Source: Alphaproteobacteria bacterium (lineage in GTDB: Bacteria > Pseudomonadota > Alphaproteobacteria > TMED109). From it: a DNA stretch of 64,000 nt. This document shows positions 43,928 through 55,270 of this stretch, one piece after another (position 1 is the first letter of the stretch; each line of letters starts with the position of its first letter). The notes under the pieces are model-generated. The model made no database searches and was not told the origin of the DNA. It worked only from the letters and a program-made list of their open reading frames with translations. Position numbers and translations under genes: made by a program. The stretch spans positions 59,120-123,119 of the forward strand of contig JAJDYI010000053.1 in NCBI GenBank assembly GCA_022825235.1, given 5' to 3'.

Positions 43928-45086
43928 GAAGGGCGTCGACGCGGTCGGTTTCCTCCCAGCTGAACCCGCCGTCCGCTTCGGGTGCGCGCCCGAAGTGCCC
44001 GTACGCAGCCGTGCGACGAAAGATCGGCCGGTGCAGCCCAAGCTGCTCGCGGATGTCGCCCGGGCGCAGCGAAAAGACGCTTCCCTCGTCCAGCACCCGC
44101 GTCAGCGCAGCATCGCGCTCCGGGCCCTGGTCGGTCTGCACGCGGATCGAGACGGGTTCAGCCACCCCGATTGCATAGGCCAGCTGGATGGTGCAGGCGT
44201 CGGCGAGGCCGGCTGCGACGATGTTCTTGGCGAGATAACGGGCGGCGTACGCCGCCGAGCGGTCCACCTTGCTCGCGTCCTTGCCGGAGAACGCGCCGCC
44301 GCCGTGCGGGCAGGCGCCGCCATAGGTGTCGACGATGATCTTGCGGCCGGTGAGCCCGGCGTCCGCGTCGGGACCGCCGATCACGAACTTGCCTGTCGGG
44401 TTGACGAGGACGGATTCAGCGGCCGGCATCCACCCACTCGGGAGGACCGCCTCGATGGACGGAATGATGCGGTCCCGGACATCCGTCAGCTCAAGGCTCG
44501 CATCGTGCTGACTCGAGACCACGACCTTCTCGACACCGACGGGGCGAGCGTCCTCGTAACGCAGCGTGACCTGCGACTTCGCATCCGGGCCCAGGCCGTC
44601 CACCCGGCCGTCCCGGCGCGAGTCCCGGATGTGCAGGAGAATCTGGTTGCTGTAGTGCAGCGCGGCCGGCATGAGGGCATCCTCGGTCTCGCGGCAGGCG
44701 TAGCCGAACATCAGGCCCTGGTCGCCGGCGCCCTCCTCCGCCCGTGCTGCGGCGTCCACACCCTGGGCGATATCGGAGGACTGGCCGTGCAGGCGGTAGT
44801 CGAATTCGAAATTCCGCCAATGAAACGAGTCCTGCTCGTAGCCGATGGCGCGGACGGTCTGCCGCACCGCCGATTCGACTTCCGCCACCGGCAGCGTCAG
44901 CCCGCGGATTTCGCCGGCCACGAGCACCAGGTTCGTGGTGGTGATGGCCTCACACGCGGCGCGGGCGGCCCGCGGGTCGTCGGCCTTCTCCAGGATCAGG
45001 TCGACCAGCGTGTCGGAAACCTGGTCGCATATCTTGTCCGGGTGACCCTCGGACACGGATTCACTGGTGAAGAGATGGCTCGGCAA
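43911..45086 (-). CDS. metK: S-adenosylmethionine synthetase
   Basis: 391 aa. Makes SAM from methionine and [21 protein letters not shown] at residue 9, [10 protein letters not shown] near 102, [11 protein letters not shown] near 121, [22 protein letters not shown] near 256 (in part [16 protein letters not shown]). TTG start with no ATG available; GAG-like ribosome site weak. Overlaps trmB. No SAM-riboswitch fold was recognised in the 280-base upstream region. Confidence 0.97.
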   Translation of the reverse strand: MPSHLFTSESVSEGHPDKICDQVSDTLVDLILEKADDPRAARAACEAITTTNLVLVAGEIRGLTLPVAEVESAVRQTVRAIGYEQDSFHWRNFEFDYRLHGQSSDIAQGVDAAARAEEGAGDQGLMFGYACRETEDALMPAALHYSNQILLHIRDSRRDGRVDGLGPDAKSQVTLRYEDARPVGVEKVVVSSQHDASLELTDVRDRIIPSIEAVLPSGWMPAAESVLVNPTGKFVIGGPDADAGLTGRKIIVDTYGGACPHGGGAFSGKDASKVDRSAAYAARYLAKNIVAAGLADACTIQLAYAIGVAEPVSIRVQTDQGPERDAALTRVLDEGSVFSLRPGDIREQLGLHRPIFRRTAAYGHFGRAPEADGGFSWEETDRVDALRAALG

Positions 45087-45366
45087 GGTTCGACTCGTGG
45101 CGGCACGATTGCGCGCTGCAGACCGCAGGTGCTTGGAGGGTGATCGCGTCGATTGACACTTCCGAAATTAGCCGAGGCAGGGGGGGCTGTCCATCTGCCG
45201 ACGGGCCGCTGCGACCGTCGCGGGCGCGTCGAATTCGCCCGCGCAGGGGGGCTGGGAGCCCCGCCGACACGCTTGTCCGGCAGTTCTGCGTCCGCCCCCG
45301 GCGCGGGGCGATTTCCCGGCTGCGAGGCGGTCTGGCGACGCCCGTCCGCCCGCGTGCCGACGGGCG
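45087..45366. other. Leader region of metK
   Basis: 280 bases between the aldolase-family stop and the metK TTG. TTGACA occurs at 45153-45158 on the plus strand but leads nowhere. I could not match SAM-II, SAM/SAH or SAM-V consensus elements on the minus strand. Confidence 0.35.
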
Positions 45367-46491
45367 CTACCAGATGCAGCCGCGCGCCACGATCGGCCAA
45401 ACGGCCTCGACGCGCCCGTCCCGGACGCAGACGTACCAGTCGTGCAGGTTCGCGGTCGGATCGCAGTGCGAGGGGATCAGCCGGACGGCGTCGCCGACCG
45501 CAAGACGGACGTTGGAACCGGAAAGATCGACCGTCGTGTGCTCGTCGGACACGCCGGCCACGGCGGCCGAATCGATGTCGGCAATCCCGGGTACGCCCGA
45601 CTCCGCGGAAAAAGCCTTGAGCCCGGCGTCCGTGACCGCGCGCTCGGGCACCGGACTGCTCACCACGGTCGAGTAGATGAAGAGCGCCTGCTCGAAGTCG
45701 GCGACCGGTGCGCCCGCCGCGTCGAGATTCCGGGCGTAATCGGCGTCCATGAAGACGTACGAGCCCGCCTGGAGCTCGTTGTAGACCCCGCTCGCGGCCT
45801 CGAATTCCCACGTCCCGGTGCCCGCCCCGGCCACCGTTTCGCATGGGATTCCCTCCCGAGCGAGCAGTTCGACGGTCGAACGCACCAGCGCGCTGGCGGA
45901 GTCGATGGCGGCGCGGCGCTCCGCATGGCTCCGGAGGTGCTGTGCGAGCCCGTGATAGGCCTGGAGGCCAGCAAACCGGAGCCCCTCGGTGGCCGCGACC
46001 CGGCGCGCCAGCGCGAGCGCCTCCGCGCCGGGTGCGACGCCGCAGCGGGCCATGCCGACGTCGATCTCCACCAGCACGTCGATCCGCACGCCGGCCGCGG
46101 TCGCCGCGGCACCGATCGCCGCCGTGTTGTCGGCATCGTCCACGCACACCCCGACCTTCGCTTCGCGGGCCATGGACACGAGCCGCGCGATCTTTCGGCT
46201 GCCAACGACCTGGTTGCTCACGAGGACGTCGGGCACGCCGGCCTGAACCAGCGCTTCGGCCTCGCTCACTTTCTGGCAGCAGGCCCCGACCGCACCCAAC
46301 GCCATCTGCCGGTGGACAATGGGCGCGCACTTGTGGGTCTTGGCATGGGGACGGAGCCGCACGCCGGCCGCGGCAATGCCGCGTGCCAAGCAGTCGAGAT
46401 TGCGCTCGAAGGCGTCGAGGTCGATCACGAGCGCCGGCGTATCGACATCGGCGAGCGGCATGCCGACCTGGGCGGGTGGGGGAGTGGTCAT
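45367..46491 (-). CDS. D-threonine aldolase / D-3-hydroxyaspartate aldolase-type PLP enzyme
   Basis: 374 aa, fold III PLP protein with an alanine-racemase-like barrel. PLP lysine in [11 protein letters not shown] near residue 46, [17 protein letters not shown] at the start, [26 protein letters not shown] near 238 (in part [16 protein letters not shown]), and a C-terminal metal site with HCDP near 339 ([14 protein letters not shown]). The group includes D-threonine aldolase, D-3-hydroxyaspartate aldolase and D-serine dehydratase, all metal-dependent. Which reaction occurs cannot be read from sequence. ATG 46491. Confidence 0.87.
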   Translation of the reverse strand: MTTPPPAQVGMPLADVDTPALVIDLDAFERNLDCLARGIAAAGVRLRPHAKTHKCAPIVHRQMALGAVGACCQKVSEAEALVQAGVPDVLVSNQVVGSRKIARLVSMAREAKVGVCVDDADNTAAIGAAATAAGVRIDVLVEIDVGMARCGVAPGAEALALARRVAATEGLRFAGLQAYHGLAQHLRSHAERRAAIDSASALVRSTVELLAREGIPCETVAGAGTGTWEFEAASGVYNELQAGSYVFMDADYARNLDAAGAPVADFEQALFIYSTVVSSPVPERAVTDAGLKAFSAESGVPGIADIDSAAVAGVSDEHTTVDLSGSNVRLAVGDAVRLIPSHCDPTANLHDWYVCVRDGRVEAVWPIVARGCIW

Positions 46492-46649
46492 GGCGGTACC
46501 CGGAGGGATGGCTGGCGGCGAGAGTGTGCCGCTGGCGGATGCCCCGCACAACGGTCGCTCCCGTTCGACGAGTTCCGCTGCCGGGGGAGGGGTCCGGGCG
46601 TGATATGGTCGGCCCCACACGTCCCCATTGGAGAGGGAGAATCCGGGCG

Positions 46650-47759
46650 ATGAAGACGAGAGCAGCAGTAGCCGTCGAGGCCGGCAAGCCGCTTGTGATC
46701 GAAGAAGTCGATCTTGAGGGACCGAAGGGCAGCGAAGTGCTCGTGGAGATCAAGGCGACCGGCGTGTGCCACACGGATGCGTTCACCCTCTCAGGCGATG
46801 ATCCCGAAGGCATGTTCCCGGCCATCCTGGGACACGAGGGCGCGGGCGTGGTCGTCGATGTCGGTCGCGACGTGACGTCGGTCAAGCCCGGCGACCACGT
46901 GATCCCCCTGTACACGCCCGAGTGCCGGCAATGCGAGTACTGCACGTCCGGCAAGACCAACCTGTGCCAGGCCATCCGCGAGACCCAGGGCCGGGGCGTG
47001 ATGCCGGACGGGACGAGCCGGTTCTCGCTCGGCGGCGAGGCGGTGCTGCACTACATGGGCACGTCGACCTTCGCAAACCACACGGTCCTGCCGGAAATCG
47101 CGGTGGCGAAGGTTCGCGAAGACGCCCCCTTCGACAAGATCTGCTACATCGGCTGCGGTGTCACGACGGGAATCGGCGCGGTCATCAACACGGCCAAGGT
47201 CGAGCCCGGGTCGAACTGCGTGGTGTTCGGGCTCGGCGGCATCGGGCTCAACGTCATCCAGGGGCTTCGCATGGTCGGCGCCGACATGATCGTGGGCGTT
47301 GACATCAACCCGGCGCGCGAGGCGACGGCCCGGAAGTTCGGCATGACGGACTTCGTCAATCCCATCGATGCGGGAAACGACCTCGTCGGCCATCTCGTGG
47401 ACCTGACCCGAGGCGGCGCGGACTACAGCTTCGAGTGCATCGGCAACGTCACCACGATGCGCCAGGCCCTGGAATGCTGCCACAAGGGATGGGGCGAATC
47501 CGTGATCATCGGCGTGGCGCCGGCCGGGGCCGAAATCGCCACCCGACCGTTCCAGCTGGTGACCGGCCGGGTGTGGCGCGGCACCGCGTTCGGCGGAGCC
47601 AAGGGCCGGACCCAGGTGCCGCAGATCGTGGACTGGTACATGGACGGCAAGATCGCCATCGACGACATGATCACCCACACGATGCCGCTCGCCGACATCA
47701 ACGACGCGTTCGACCTGATGCACCGGGGCGAATCCATCCGGAGCGTGGTGATCTACTGA
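46650..47759 (+). CDS. frmA: S-(hydroxymethyl)glutathione dehydrogenase (class III ADH)
   Basis: 369 aa. Oxidises S-hydroxymethylglutathione in formaldehyde detoxification and also reduces S-nitrosoglutathione. Catalytic zinc ligands C and H in [16 protein letters not shown] near residue 40 and [12 protein letters not shown] near 67; structural zinc in [15 protein letters not shown] near 93; NAD motif [19 protein letters not shown] near 195 (in part [12 protein letters not shown]). Class III features intact, including the Thr/Asp-rich entry. ATG follows GAGAGGGAG. Single gene. Confidence 0.96.
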   Translation: MKTRAAVAVEAGKPLVIEEVDLEGPKGSEVLVEIKATGVCHTDAFTLSGDDPEGMFPAILGHEGAGVVVDVGRDVTSVKPGDHVIPLYTPECRQCEYCTSGKTNLCQAIRETQGRGVMPDGTSRFSLGGEAVLHYMGTSTFANHTVLPEIAVAKVREDAPFDKICYIGCGVTTGIGAVINTAKVEPGSNCVVFGLGGIGLNVIQGLRMVGADMIVGVDINPAREATARKFGMTDFVNPIDAGNDLVGHLVDLTRGGADYSFECIGNVTTMRQALECCHKGWGESVIIGVAPAGAEIATRPFQLVTGRVWRGTAFGGAKGRTQVPQIVDWYMDGKIAIDDMITHTMPLADINDAFDLMHRGESIRSVVIY

Positions 47760-47885
47760 TCGCCGGTCCGCGCTCGCCGACCGTCGGCCGTTGCCCCCGC
47801 CGGCACCGGCCGACGGCCGGGACCAGATCCTCCGCCCCGCGGCCACGGCTGCTGGCCGGCACCCGGGGGAGCCGATCGCCTCACG

Positions 47886-48629
47886 ATGTCTCGTCGCCGG
47901 CCTCCACCACGCTCGCGCCAGCGTTCGCGCCGGCCGCCCGGGCCGCGCATGCGCGGCCGCAGCGTCTCCGAGCAGCGCTGGCTCCGCCGCCAGCAGACGG
48001 ATCCCTTCGTCGCGGCAGCGGCCAAGGACGGTTACCGCTCGCGCTCCGCGTACAAGCTGGCCGCCATCGACGACCGCCACGACTTCCTGCGGCGCGCCCG
48101 CCGGATCGTGGACCTGGGCGCGGCGCCGGGCGGCTGGCTGCAGGTGGCGGTGGCAAGGGCGCCGACGGCCCGCATCGTCGCGCTGGACCTGCAGCCGCTG
48201 GCGCCGGTCGGCGATGCCGTCATTCTCGCGGGCGATGCGTTCGCCGCGGGCGCTGCGGAGCAGCTGCGGGAGGCGCTCGGCGGGCCGGCCGACGCGGTGC
48301 TCTCCGACATGGCGCCACCGGCGACCGGGCATCGTGCCACCGACCAGCTCCGGTCGCTGGCCCTCGCGGAAGCGGCCGTCGACTGTGCGCTGGTCCTGCT
48401 GGCGCCCGGCGGGACCCTGCTCGTGAAGCTCATCCGGGGGCAGGGGGAGCAGGAACTGATACAGGTACTAAGCCAGCGGTTTGCCAAGGTTCGCCGCGAG
48501 AAGCCCCCGGCGTCACGCCCCGATTCCAGCGAAATGTTCCTCTTTGCGACCGGCTTCCGGCCGCTGCCGGAGGTCGGTCGGCAGGACGCCGGCTTTCGCG
48601 AGCCTCGCCTGCCGTCTATACCTACCTGA
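47886..48629 (+). CDS. rlmE: 23S rRNA (uridine-2'-O)-methyltransferase RlmE
   Basis: 247 aa. Methylates U2552 of 23S rRNA. RlmE/FtsJ core: AKDGYRSRSAYKLAAID near residue 45, VDLGAAPGGWLQVA near 75, LSDMAPPATGHRATDQ near 139 and LLVKLIRGQGE near 181; these contain the K-D-K-E tetrad positions. The first 30 residues are a basic, Arg/Pro-rich extension common in alphaproteobacteria. Preceded by a 126-base gap and followed closely by guaB. Confidence 0.94.
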   Translation: MSRRRPPPRSRQRSRRPPGPRMRGRSVSEQRWLRRQQTDPFVAAAAKDGYRSRSAYKLAAIDDRHDFLRRARRIVDLGAAPGGWLQVAVARAPTARIVALDLQPLAPVGDAVILAGDAFAAGAAEQLREALGGPADAVLSDMAPPATGHRATDQLRSLALAEAAVDCALVLLAPGGTLLVKLIRGQGEQELIQVLSQRFAKVRREKPPASRPDSSEMFLFATGFRPLPEVGRQDAGFREPRLPSIPT

Positions 48630-50117
<1,488 letters not shown>

Positions 50118-50159
50118 TTCCTTCCCCTGCCATTCTCCCCATGACCGCGCCGGAGGAAC

Positions 50160-50669
50160 ATGATGACTAAGTGGGTTGGTCCGGCATGGCAGCTTCGCCT
50201 TGCCGCCTCCGCAACCGTGCTGCTGGTGGCGACTGCCGGCCCTGGTGCCTTCGCCATGGAAGAACCTCCCGACTCGTTCGGGATGGGCGGCGGAGACGAG
50301 ACGGCGGCGCTCCTCGCGGAAGCCAGCGAACTCATCGAGGGCGGCTACTACGAGAATGCCCGCCTGGCGCTCGGCGCCGTTCTGGCTGAGGCGCCGGATT
50401 CCGCCGAGGCGTGGAACCGGCTCGGCTACCTGGAGCGCCGTCTGCAGAACTTCGAGGCGGCTCTCAAGCACTACGCCAAGGCCCTGGCCCTCGCGCCCGA
50501 GCACACGGCGGCGCTCCACTATCAGGCCGAGACCTTTCTGGCGCTCGGACGTCTGGACGAGGCGGAGGCCAACCTGGCCAGGATCGAGGCCGTCTGCGAC
50601 TTCCCCTGCCCCGACGGCGACGACCTGGCCGAGCAGATCGCGCTGTATCGGAAGAATCTGGACGGGTGA
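50160..50669 (+). CDS. TPR-repeat protein between guaB and guaA
   Basis: 169 aa. Signal peptide likely ([21 protein letters not shown]), a Gly-rich linker, and three TPR units: [63 protein letters not shown] and [27 protein letters not shown] (each a 34-residue repeat, quoted in part here: [20 protein letters not shown]). Periplasmic. Stop overlaps guaA GTG. Function unknown. Start ATG at 50160 or 50163. Confidence 0.85.
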   Translation: MMTKWVGPAWQLRLAASATVLLVATAGPGAFAMEEPPDSFGMGGGDETAALLAEASELIEGGYYENARLALGAVLAEAPDSAEAWNRLGYLERRLQNFEAALKHYAKALALAPEHTAALHYQAETFLALGRLDEAEANLARIEAVCDFPCPDGDDLAEQIALYRKNLDG

Positions 50670-52207
50670 GCGAACGTGTCCTCGTCGTCGACTTCGGGAG
50701 CCAGGTCACCCAGCTGATCGCCCGGCGCGTGCGCGAGCACAGCGTCTACTGCGAGATCGTTCCATGGCACCGGGCCGCTGATCGGCTCGAACCGCCGCCG
50801 GGCGCCATCATCCTGTCCGGCGGTCCCGATTCCGTGGCGGCCGAAGCGGCGCCGTCGATCCCCCCGGAGATCTTCCGCAGCGGCGTGCCCGTCCTCGGGA
50901 TTTGCTACGGCCAGCAGGCCATGGTCGAGGCGCTCGGCGGGCGCGTGAGCGCCGCGCAGACCCGGGAGTTCGGCCGCGCGGACATCGAGGTCTCGGCGCC
51001 GTCCGCGCTCTTCGAAGGTTTGTGGCAGCCCGGAGAGCGCCACCCGGTGTGGATGAGTCACGGGGACCGCGTCGATGCCGTGCCGGACGGCTTCCGGGCG
51101 GTGGCCCGGACCGATGCGGCGCCCTTCGCGGCCATCGCCGACGAGCGCCGCCGCTACTTCGGCGTGCAGTTCCACCCGGAAGTGGTGCATACGCCGGACG
51201 GTTCTGCGCTCCTGCGCCGGTTCGTCCGCGACATCGCCGGGCTGGACGGCTCGTGGTCGGTGGGCCGGATCCGCACGGAGGCGGTGGCGCGCATCCGCGC
51301 CCAGGTCGGCGACGGACGGGTCATCTGCGGGTTGTCCGGCGGCGTCGACAGCGCGGTCGCGGCACGCCTCGTGCACGAGGCGGTGGGGGAGCGGTTGACC
51401 TGCGTGTTCGTCGACCACGGCCTGCTCCGCGCGAACGAGGCCAACGAGGTCGAGGCGACTTTCCGTCAGCGGTTCAACATCGCGCTGCGCACGGTGGACG
51501 CGGAGAAGACGTTCCTGGCCGCGCTCGAAGGCGTCGACGAGCCGGAAGCCAAGCGGAAGACCATCGGCCGCGTGTTCGTCGAGGAATTCGAGGCGGTGGC
51601 GCGCGACATCGGGGCCGATTTCCTGGCGCAGGGCACCCTGTACCCGGACGTCATCGAGTCGGTCGCCCCCTCGGGCGGACCCAGCGTCACCATCAAGTCC
51701 CACCACAACGTTGGCGGTCTGCCCGAGCGCATGCAGATGCAGGTGGTGGAGCCGCTGCGCGAACTCTTCAAGGACGAGGTCCGGGAGCTCGGCCGGGAGC
51801 TTGGCCTGCCGGAGAGTCTGGTGGGACGCCACCCGTTTCCGGGACCGGGGCTCGCGATCCGGATTCCCGGCGCGGTCACCCGCTCCAAGATCTCGCTCCT
51901 CCGGGAGGCCGACCGGATCTATCTGGACGCCATTCGCAGGGCGGGCCTCTACGACGACATCTGGCAGGCGTTCGCCGTCCTGCTGCCGGTGCGGAGTGTC
52001 GGCGTGATGGGGGACCGGCGCTCGTACGACTACGCGCTGGCGTTGCGGGCGGTGACGTCACTGGACGGCATGACGGCCAGCGTCTACCCGTTTTCCGCGG
52101 ACTTCCTCGCGGAGGTCGCGACCACGATCGTCAACCGGCTGCCGGGCATCAACCGGGTCCTGTACGACGTCACGTCAAAGCCGCCCGGCACGATCGAGTG
52201 GGAGTGA
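50666..52207 (+). CDS. guaA: GMP synthase (glutamine-hydrolysing)
   Basis: 513 aa. Class I glutamine amidotransferase domain with the catalytic cysteine in LGICYGQQ near residue 78 and the HPE in QFHPEVVHT near 171; ATP pyrophosphatase domain with [11 protein letters not shown] near 223; C-terminal dimerisation domain with [24 protein letters not shown] and the final [12 protein letters not shown] start overlaps the TPR gene stop. The 3' end overlaps the convergent molybdenum-carrier-like gene by 33 bases. Confidence 0.97.
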   Translation: MSERVLVVDFGSQVTQLIARRVREHSVYCEIVPWHRAADRLEPPPGAIILSGGPDSVAAEAAPSIPPEIFRSGVPVLGICYGQQAMVEALGGRVSAAQTREFGRADIEVSAPSALFEGLWQPGERHPVWMSHGDRVDAVPDGFRAVARTDAAPFAAIADERRRYFGVQFHPEVVHTPDGSALLRRFVRDIAGLDGSWSVGRIRTEAVARIRAQVGDGRVICGLSGGVDSAVAARLVHEAVGERLTCVFVDHGLLRANEANEVEATFRQRFNIALRTVDAEKTFLAALEGVDEPEAKRKTIGRVFVEEFEAVARDIGADFLAQGTLYPDVIESVAPSGGPSVTIKSHHNVGGLPERMQMQVVEPLRELFKDEVRELGRELGLPESLVGRHPFPGPGLAIRIPGAVTRSKISLLREADRIYLDAIRRAGLYDDIWQAFAVLLPVRSVGVMGDRRSYDYALALRAVTSLDGMTASVYPFSADFLAEVATTIVNRLPGINRVLYDVTSKPPGTIEWE

Positions 52208-52729
52208 GCCGGACCGCCGGATGACTTCGTAGAAGCGCGTCATCATCGCCCGCACCGCCGCCCGGATGCCGGGCTCCTCGCTCTCCCTGGGGCCGCCCAC
52301 CAGCAGGCGCCGGATCTGGTGCCGCCGGCAGAACCGGAGGGCCGCCGGCACGGCCCGATCGGTTCGTGGGTCGAGAACGATCCGGGGCCGGGCCGCTCCG
52401 GCCGACCGGGGTAGCACGGTGCTGCCCCCGCGCGGTCGGCGGCCGGCGAGGATCAGGACGCCGTCGGCCAGGCGGAGGTTCCGGAGCGTGCGCTGGACCG
52501 GACGGCGCAGGGGGGTCGGCGTCAGCGGCCAGCAGCCCTCGAGCGGCCCCGCTTCCGTCCAGCGCCCCCCGGGGCACCAGCCGGTGATGGGAACGGCGCA
52601 GGCGCGTGCCGCCTCGAGGGCGCCCCGATCGGCGCCGGTCTGCCCACCCGAGACCAGCACCATCGATGGCCGGAAGCGCGGACCCGGCCGCCGGCCGGCC
52701 CCGCACGGCGGGATCGACCGACGCCTCAC
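52175..52729 (-). CDS. Putative molybdenum-carrier / YpsA-like Rossmann protein
   Basis: Up to 184 aa. [19 protein letters not shown], then [19 protein letters not shown] near residue 48 and a loop reading ADGVLILAG, match the putative molybdenum-carrier family of Rossmann proteins; the nucleotide or cofactor it binds is not known for sure. The GTG at 52729 overlaps the thioesterase stop (GTGA), a coupling used repeatedly in this window. The conserved part begins at ATG 52663, so the true start may be there. Convergent overlap with guaA. Confidence 0.75.
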   Translation of the reverse strand: MRRRSIPPCGAGRRPGPRFRPSMVLVSGGQTGADRGALEAARACAVPITGWCPGGRWTEAGPLEGCWPLTPTPLRRPVQRTLRNLRLADGVLILAGRRPRGGSTVLPRSAGAARPRIVLDPRTDRAVPAALRFCRRHQIRRLLVGGPRESEEPGIRAAVRAMMTRFYEVIRRSGSLPLDRAGRL

Positions 52730-53157
52730 TGTTCGGCGGGGACGCTCAGATGCCGGGCGAGGCGGCGGCGGAGATCGTCGGCGATCGGAGTCGAGCGCAT
52801 CGTGCCCTGGTCCGCGTGTACCCAGACGACGCTGCCCCGGGACAGGACGTCGTCACTGTCGGCGGGGTGCAGGGTCGTCGCAAACATGACGCTCGACGTT
52901 CCCAGCCGGGAGACCTCCACGGCGACATCGAGTACGTCATCGAGCCGCACCGGCCGGGCGAAGTCGATTTCCGCGTGGACCACGTTGAAGTCCTGACCCG
53001 AGGTCCGGGCGTAGTCGAACAGGTCGAAGGGCAGCGACCGGAGGAATTCAGTGATGGCGTTGTCGTAGTAGGTCAGGTGCTGCGCGAAGTACACCAGCGC
53101 CTGGGCGTCCACTTCGTTGTAACGGACCCGCATGCGCCAGCGGAACGGCTGCGGCAC
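52726..53157 (-). CDS. YbgC-type acyl-CoA thioesterase (hotdog fold)
   Basis: 143 aa. Conserved MRVRYNEVDAQALVYFAQHLTYYDNAITEFLR near residue 9 (in part VRYNEVDAQALVYFAQHLTYYD) with the catalytic aspartate in NEVDAQ, then VVHAEIDFARPVRLDDVL near 60. YbgC enzymes hydrolyse short acyl-CoAs and are often linked to the Tol-Pal region, which is not here. Middle gene of a minus-strand trio (DUF2794 gene, this, molybdenum-carrier-like). Confidence 0.88.
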   Translation of the reverse strand: MPQPFRWRMRVRYNEVDAQALVYFAQHLTYYDNAITEFLRSLPFDLFDYARTSGQDFNVVHAEIDFARPVRLDDVLDVAVEVSRLGTSSVMFATTLHPADSDDVLSRGSVVWVHADQGTMRSTPIADDLRRRLARHLSVPAEQ

Positions 53158-53166
53158 GCGGTCGGA

Positions 53167-53541
53167 TCAGCCCCGCCGCACGCGTCGGGCGCGTGCCTCA
53201 AGCCAGGTGAGCAGCAGCGGCAGGCTCCCCGAATGCTTGAGGACCCGGCCCCGCTGGCAGACCTGCCATTCGGGCACCCGGGTCCCCGAGCCGCCTCGGA
53301 TCAACTGGTATTCGGGTGCCTCTCGGGCATACCGGTAGACGCAGAACACCGCCAGGCTCTCGCTGTGGTCGATCGAGTAGTCGTGCCACAGACCAGCCTT
53401 GAGCATGCGCGAGAACAGCCCGATCAGCTGACCGATTTCGCCGTCACGGAAGACGTTTTTCGGGCTTGACACCCGCCGGCCCGGTCGTGATACGACCCGG
53501 GCCGGCAATACACTGGGCGTCGTCTGGGCCTGCCCTTCCAT
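53167..53541 (-). CDS. DUF2794 family protein
   Basis: 124 aa. FRDGEIGQLIGLFSRMLKAGLWHDYSIDHSESLAVFCVYR (in part MLKAGLWHDYSIDH) and PEYQLIRGG with a C-terminal LKHSGSLPLLLTWLEAR match DUF2794, small proteins nearly restricted to alphaproteobacteria, and so support the lineage call. Function unknown. ATG 53541 begins MEGQAQTT; no clear ribosome site. Confidence 0.83.
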   Translation of the reverse strand: MEGQAQTTPSVLPARVVSRPGRRVSSPKNVFRDGEIGQLIGLFSRMLKAGLWHDYSIDHSESLAVFCVYRYAREAPEYQLIRGGSGTRVPEWQVCQRGRVLKHSGSLPLLLTWLEARARRVRRG

Positions 53542-53672
53542 AACCAGCCAGTATGGTGGCGCGGACCATTCGATGCAACTGATTTGCCCCCCGCCGACAC
53601 CGGGGCGAACCCTTCCCCGGCCGGGCTTGCGAAGTCGGCGCCAATGGAGTTGATTCCCGGCAGTGGCTGCGC

Positions 53673-53759
53673 GCGGGTGTGGCGGAATTGGTAGACGCGC
53701 CGGATTCAAAATCCGGTTCTGGCAACAGAGTGTCGGTTCGAGTCCGACCACCCGCACCA
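53673..53759 (+). tRNA. tRNA-Leu (anticodon CAA)
   Basis: Acceptor arms GCGGGTG (53673-53679) and CACCCGC (53749-53755) pair perfectly. The anticodon stem CCGGA/TCCGG encloses TTCAAAA, giving anticodon CAA for TTG codons. A long variable arm (about 12 bases) and GGTTCGAGTCC T-arm confirm a class II tRNA-Leu. The CCA end is encoded. Start of the accessory region. Confidence 0.97.
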
Positions 53760-53901
53760 TGCCCGGTCCGGCGTCGGGCGCGTCCCGGGAAACGCAACTT
53801 CGGCGTGCGCACCACGCTGACGCAGGATGCCCACGTCGATCGCGGACAGTACTTGGAAGCAACCGCACCAACCGGCCGCTACGATTGGCCCCACTGCCGC
53901 C

Positions 53902-54315
53902 ATGACCGAATCCCGCCTTTCGCTCGCGCACTATGCCGACGCCATCCGCAGCGGCTGGCCGGCCTGCGACCTGGAGCGGGCGATCCTGCATGACCTGCCG
54001 CGCCGGTTTCACGGCTTGCCCACCAACGCCCAGGCTGACGTCCTCGCAGCACCACCACCGCTCACCCACACGCGTTGGGATGCGCTCCTCGCAGCCACAG
54101 TCGAGCACATCGCGCGGCTGCACCGGCACGAACTGCCGGCGTGGGTCGACGAGCCCGAACGCTTCCTCGACCGCACCTGGGTCCTCCCGGATGTCCCGTT
54201 CATGCGCCGGAACGCCATCGTGTACGCGCCGGCCGCGTTCATCCGCCACGGCGCGCTGCCGGACCCGCGCGACCTTGATCCCCGCGGGGGCGAACGTCAT
54301 GCCTGGACTCGATAG
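53902..54315 (+). CDS. Partner protein of a nucleotidyltransferase toxin-antitoxin-like pair
   Basis: 137 aa, not recognised as a named domain. Sequence blocks LERAILHDLPRRFHGLPTNAQ (in part DLPRRFHGLPTN) and LPAWVDEPERFLDRTWVLPD resemble proteins that precede DUF6036-like nucleotidyltransferases in many bacteria. Overlaps the next gene by 17 bases. Possibly the antitoxin or regulator; experimental role unknown. Confidence 0.7.
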   Translation: MTESRLSLAHYADAIRSGWPACDLERAILHDLPRRFHGLPTNAQADVLAAPPPLTHTRWDALLAATVEHIARLHRHELPAWVDEPERFLDRTWVLPDVPFMRRNAIVYAPAAFIRHGALPDPRDLDPRGGERHAWTR

Positions 54316-54874
54316 TCCTCGGGGCGCGCTCGACCGCGAGACCCTCCACCGGCTCTTCGACGAACTAGCCGATGAACTCGCGCGCGTGCGGACCCGGGCC
54401 CACGTCTACATCGTCGGAGGAGCAGCCATGATGATGGCCTACCAACGTGACCGTGCGACGCACGATGTCGACGCCCGGATCGACGATGGCCACGCCGCCG
54501 TCTTGGCCGCCGTCGAGGCCATCGCCCGACGGCACGGACTGCCGACCACCTGGCTGAACGAGCAGGCCACGGCATACCTCCCGTCCACTCCAGACCACCG
54601 AGCGCCGGTGGTGTACGACTCACCACACCTCGTCATCACCGGCGCGTCTGCCGAACACCTGCTTGCCATGAAGCTGGAGGCAGCCCGCCGGACTGACCAG
54701 GCCGACATCGTGGCCCTGCTCCGGGCTCTCGCCATTCGGGACACGGATACCGCCGTCGCTATCCACGCGGGCCTGTTCCCGGACTCGCGCCAGACCGGCC
54801 GTGCCCGCGCACTCGTCGAGGCTGCGCTCGGAGACCCGGCCCGCCGTCCGGCGAACGGCGCACCGAGGCGCTGA
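54299..54874 (+). CDS. DUF6036-like nucleotidyltransferase
   Basis: 191 aa. Minimal nucleotidyltransferase core VYIVGGAAMMMAYQRDRATHDVDARI near residue 38 (in part VGGAAMMMAYQR, with catalytic DxD as HDVDAR) plus the C-terminal helical part LLAMKLEAARRTDQADIVALLR. Such proteins resemble AbiEii/MNT-type toxins that transfer nucleotides to tRNA. Together with the upstream 137-aa protein it forms a putative two-gene toxin-antitoxin or defence module. Confidence 0.78.
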   Translation: MPGLDSPRGALDRETLHRLFDELADELARVRTRAHVYIVGGAAMMMAYQRDRATHDVDARIDDGHAAVLAAVEAIARRHGLPTTWLNEQATAYLPSTPDHRAPVVYDSPHLVITGASAEHLLAMKLEAARRTDQADIVALLRALAIRDTDTAVAIHAGLFPDSRQTGRARALVEAALGDPARRPANGAPRR

Positions 54875-55270
54875 GCGGGTTCCTCGAGTTCTCCCTTGCC
54901 ACATCTGATCGGCCCGGCCTGCATGGGGCCCTTCCCGCGAACTCGCTGCGGTCGCCGGGCGCGGCAGTCCGGGAATGCCGCTTGCCTAGGCTGCCACCGG
55001 CGTTGGGTCAGCCGAAGCGAGGGCATAGCAGGCGATCTGCCGCCAGCTTACTGATCCTGATGCCGTCAACTGTCCGGGTCGAGCCCGGGCAGGTTGCAAG
55101 GATGGGGCAACGAGCTGGCGATCGAAGGACGGGATCTGGCGGCAACCGGTGCCACCTCGACGGAAATCGGTTGTCGGGTGACCTCCGTCGCCGTCGATCG
55201 CGCCGACCCGGCGCATCGGCTGCCCATCGGCAGTCAGTCGCAGCGGTTATTCCAGAAAGAAATGCGTGAC
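54875..55270. other. Intergenic stretch in the accessory region
   Basis: 396 bases between convergent genes. No coding sequence, repeat of the tRNA-Leu 3' end or clear terminator was recognised. Confidence 0.4.

Noticed and set aside
45087..45366. SAM riboswitch upstream of metK
   Set aside because: No element of the SAM-II, SAM-V or SAM/SAH consensus could be matched by eye; a covariance search would be needed.
44996..46975. A 659-codon minus-strand frame over metK, the aldolase gene and frmA
   Set aside because: It contradicts three recognised genes and has the composition of a shadow frame.
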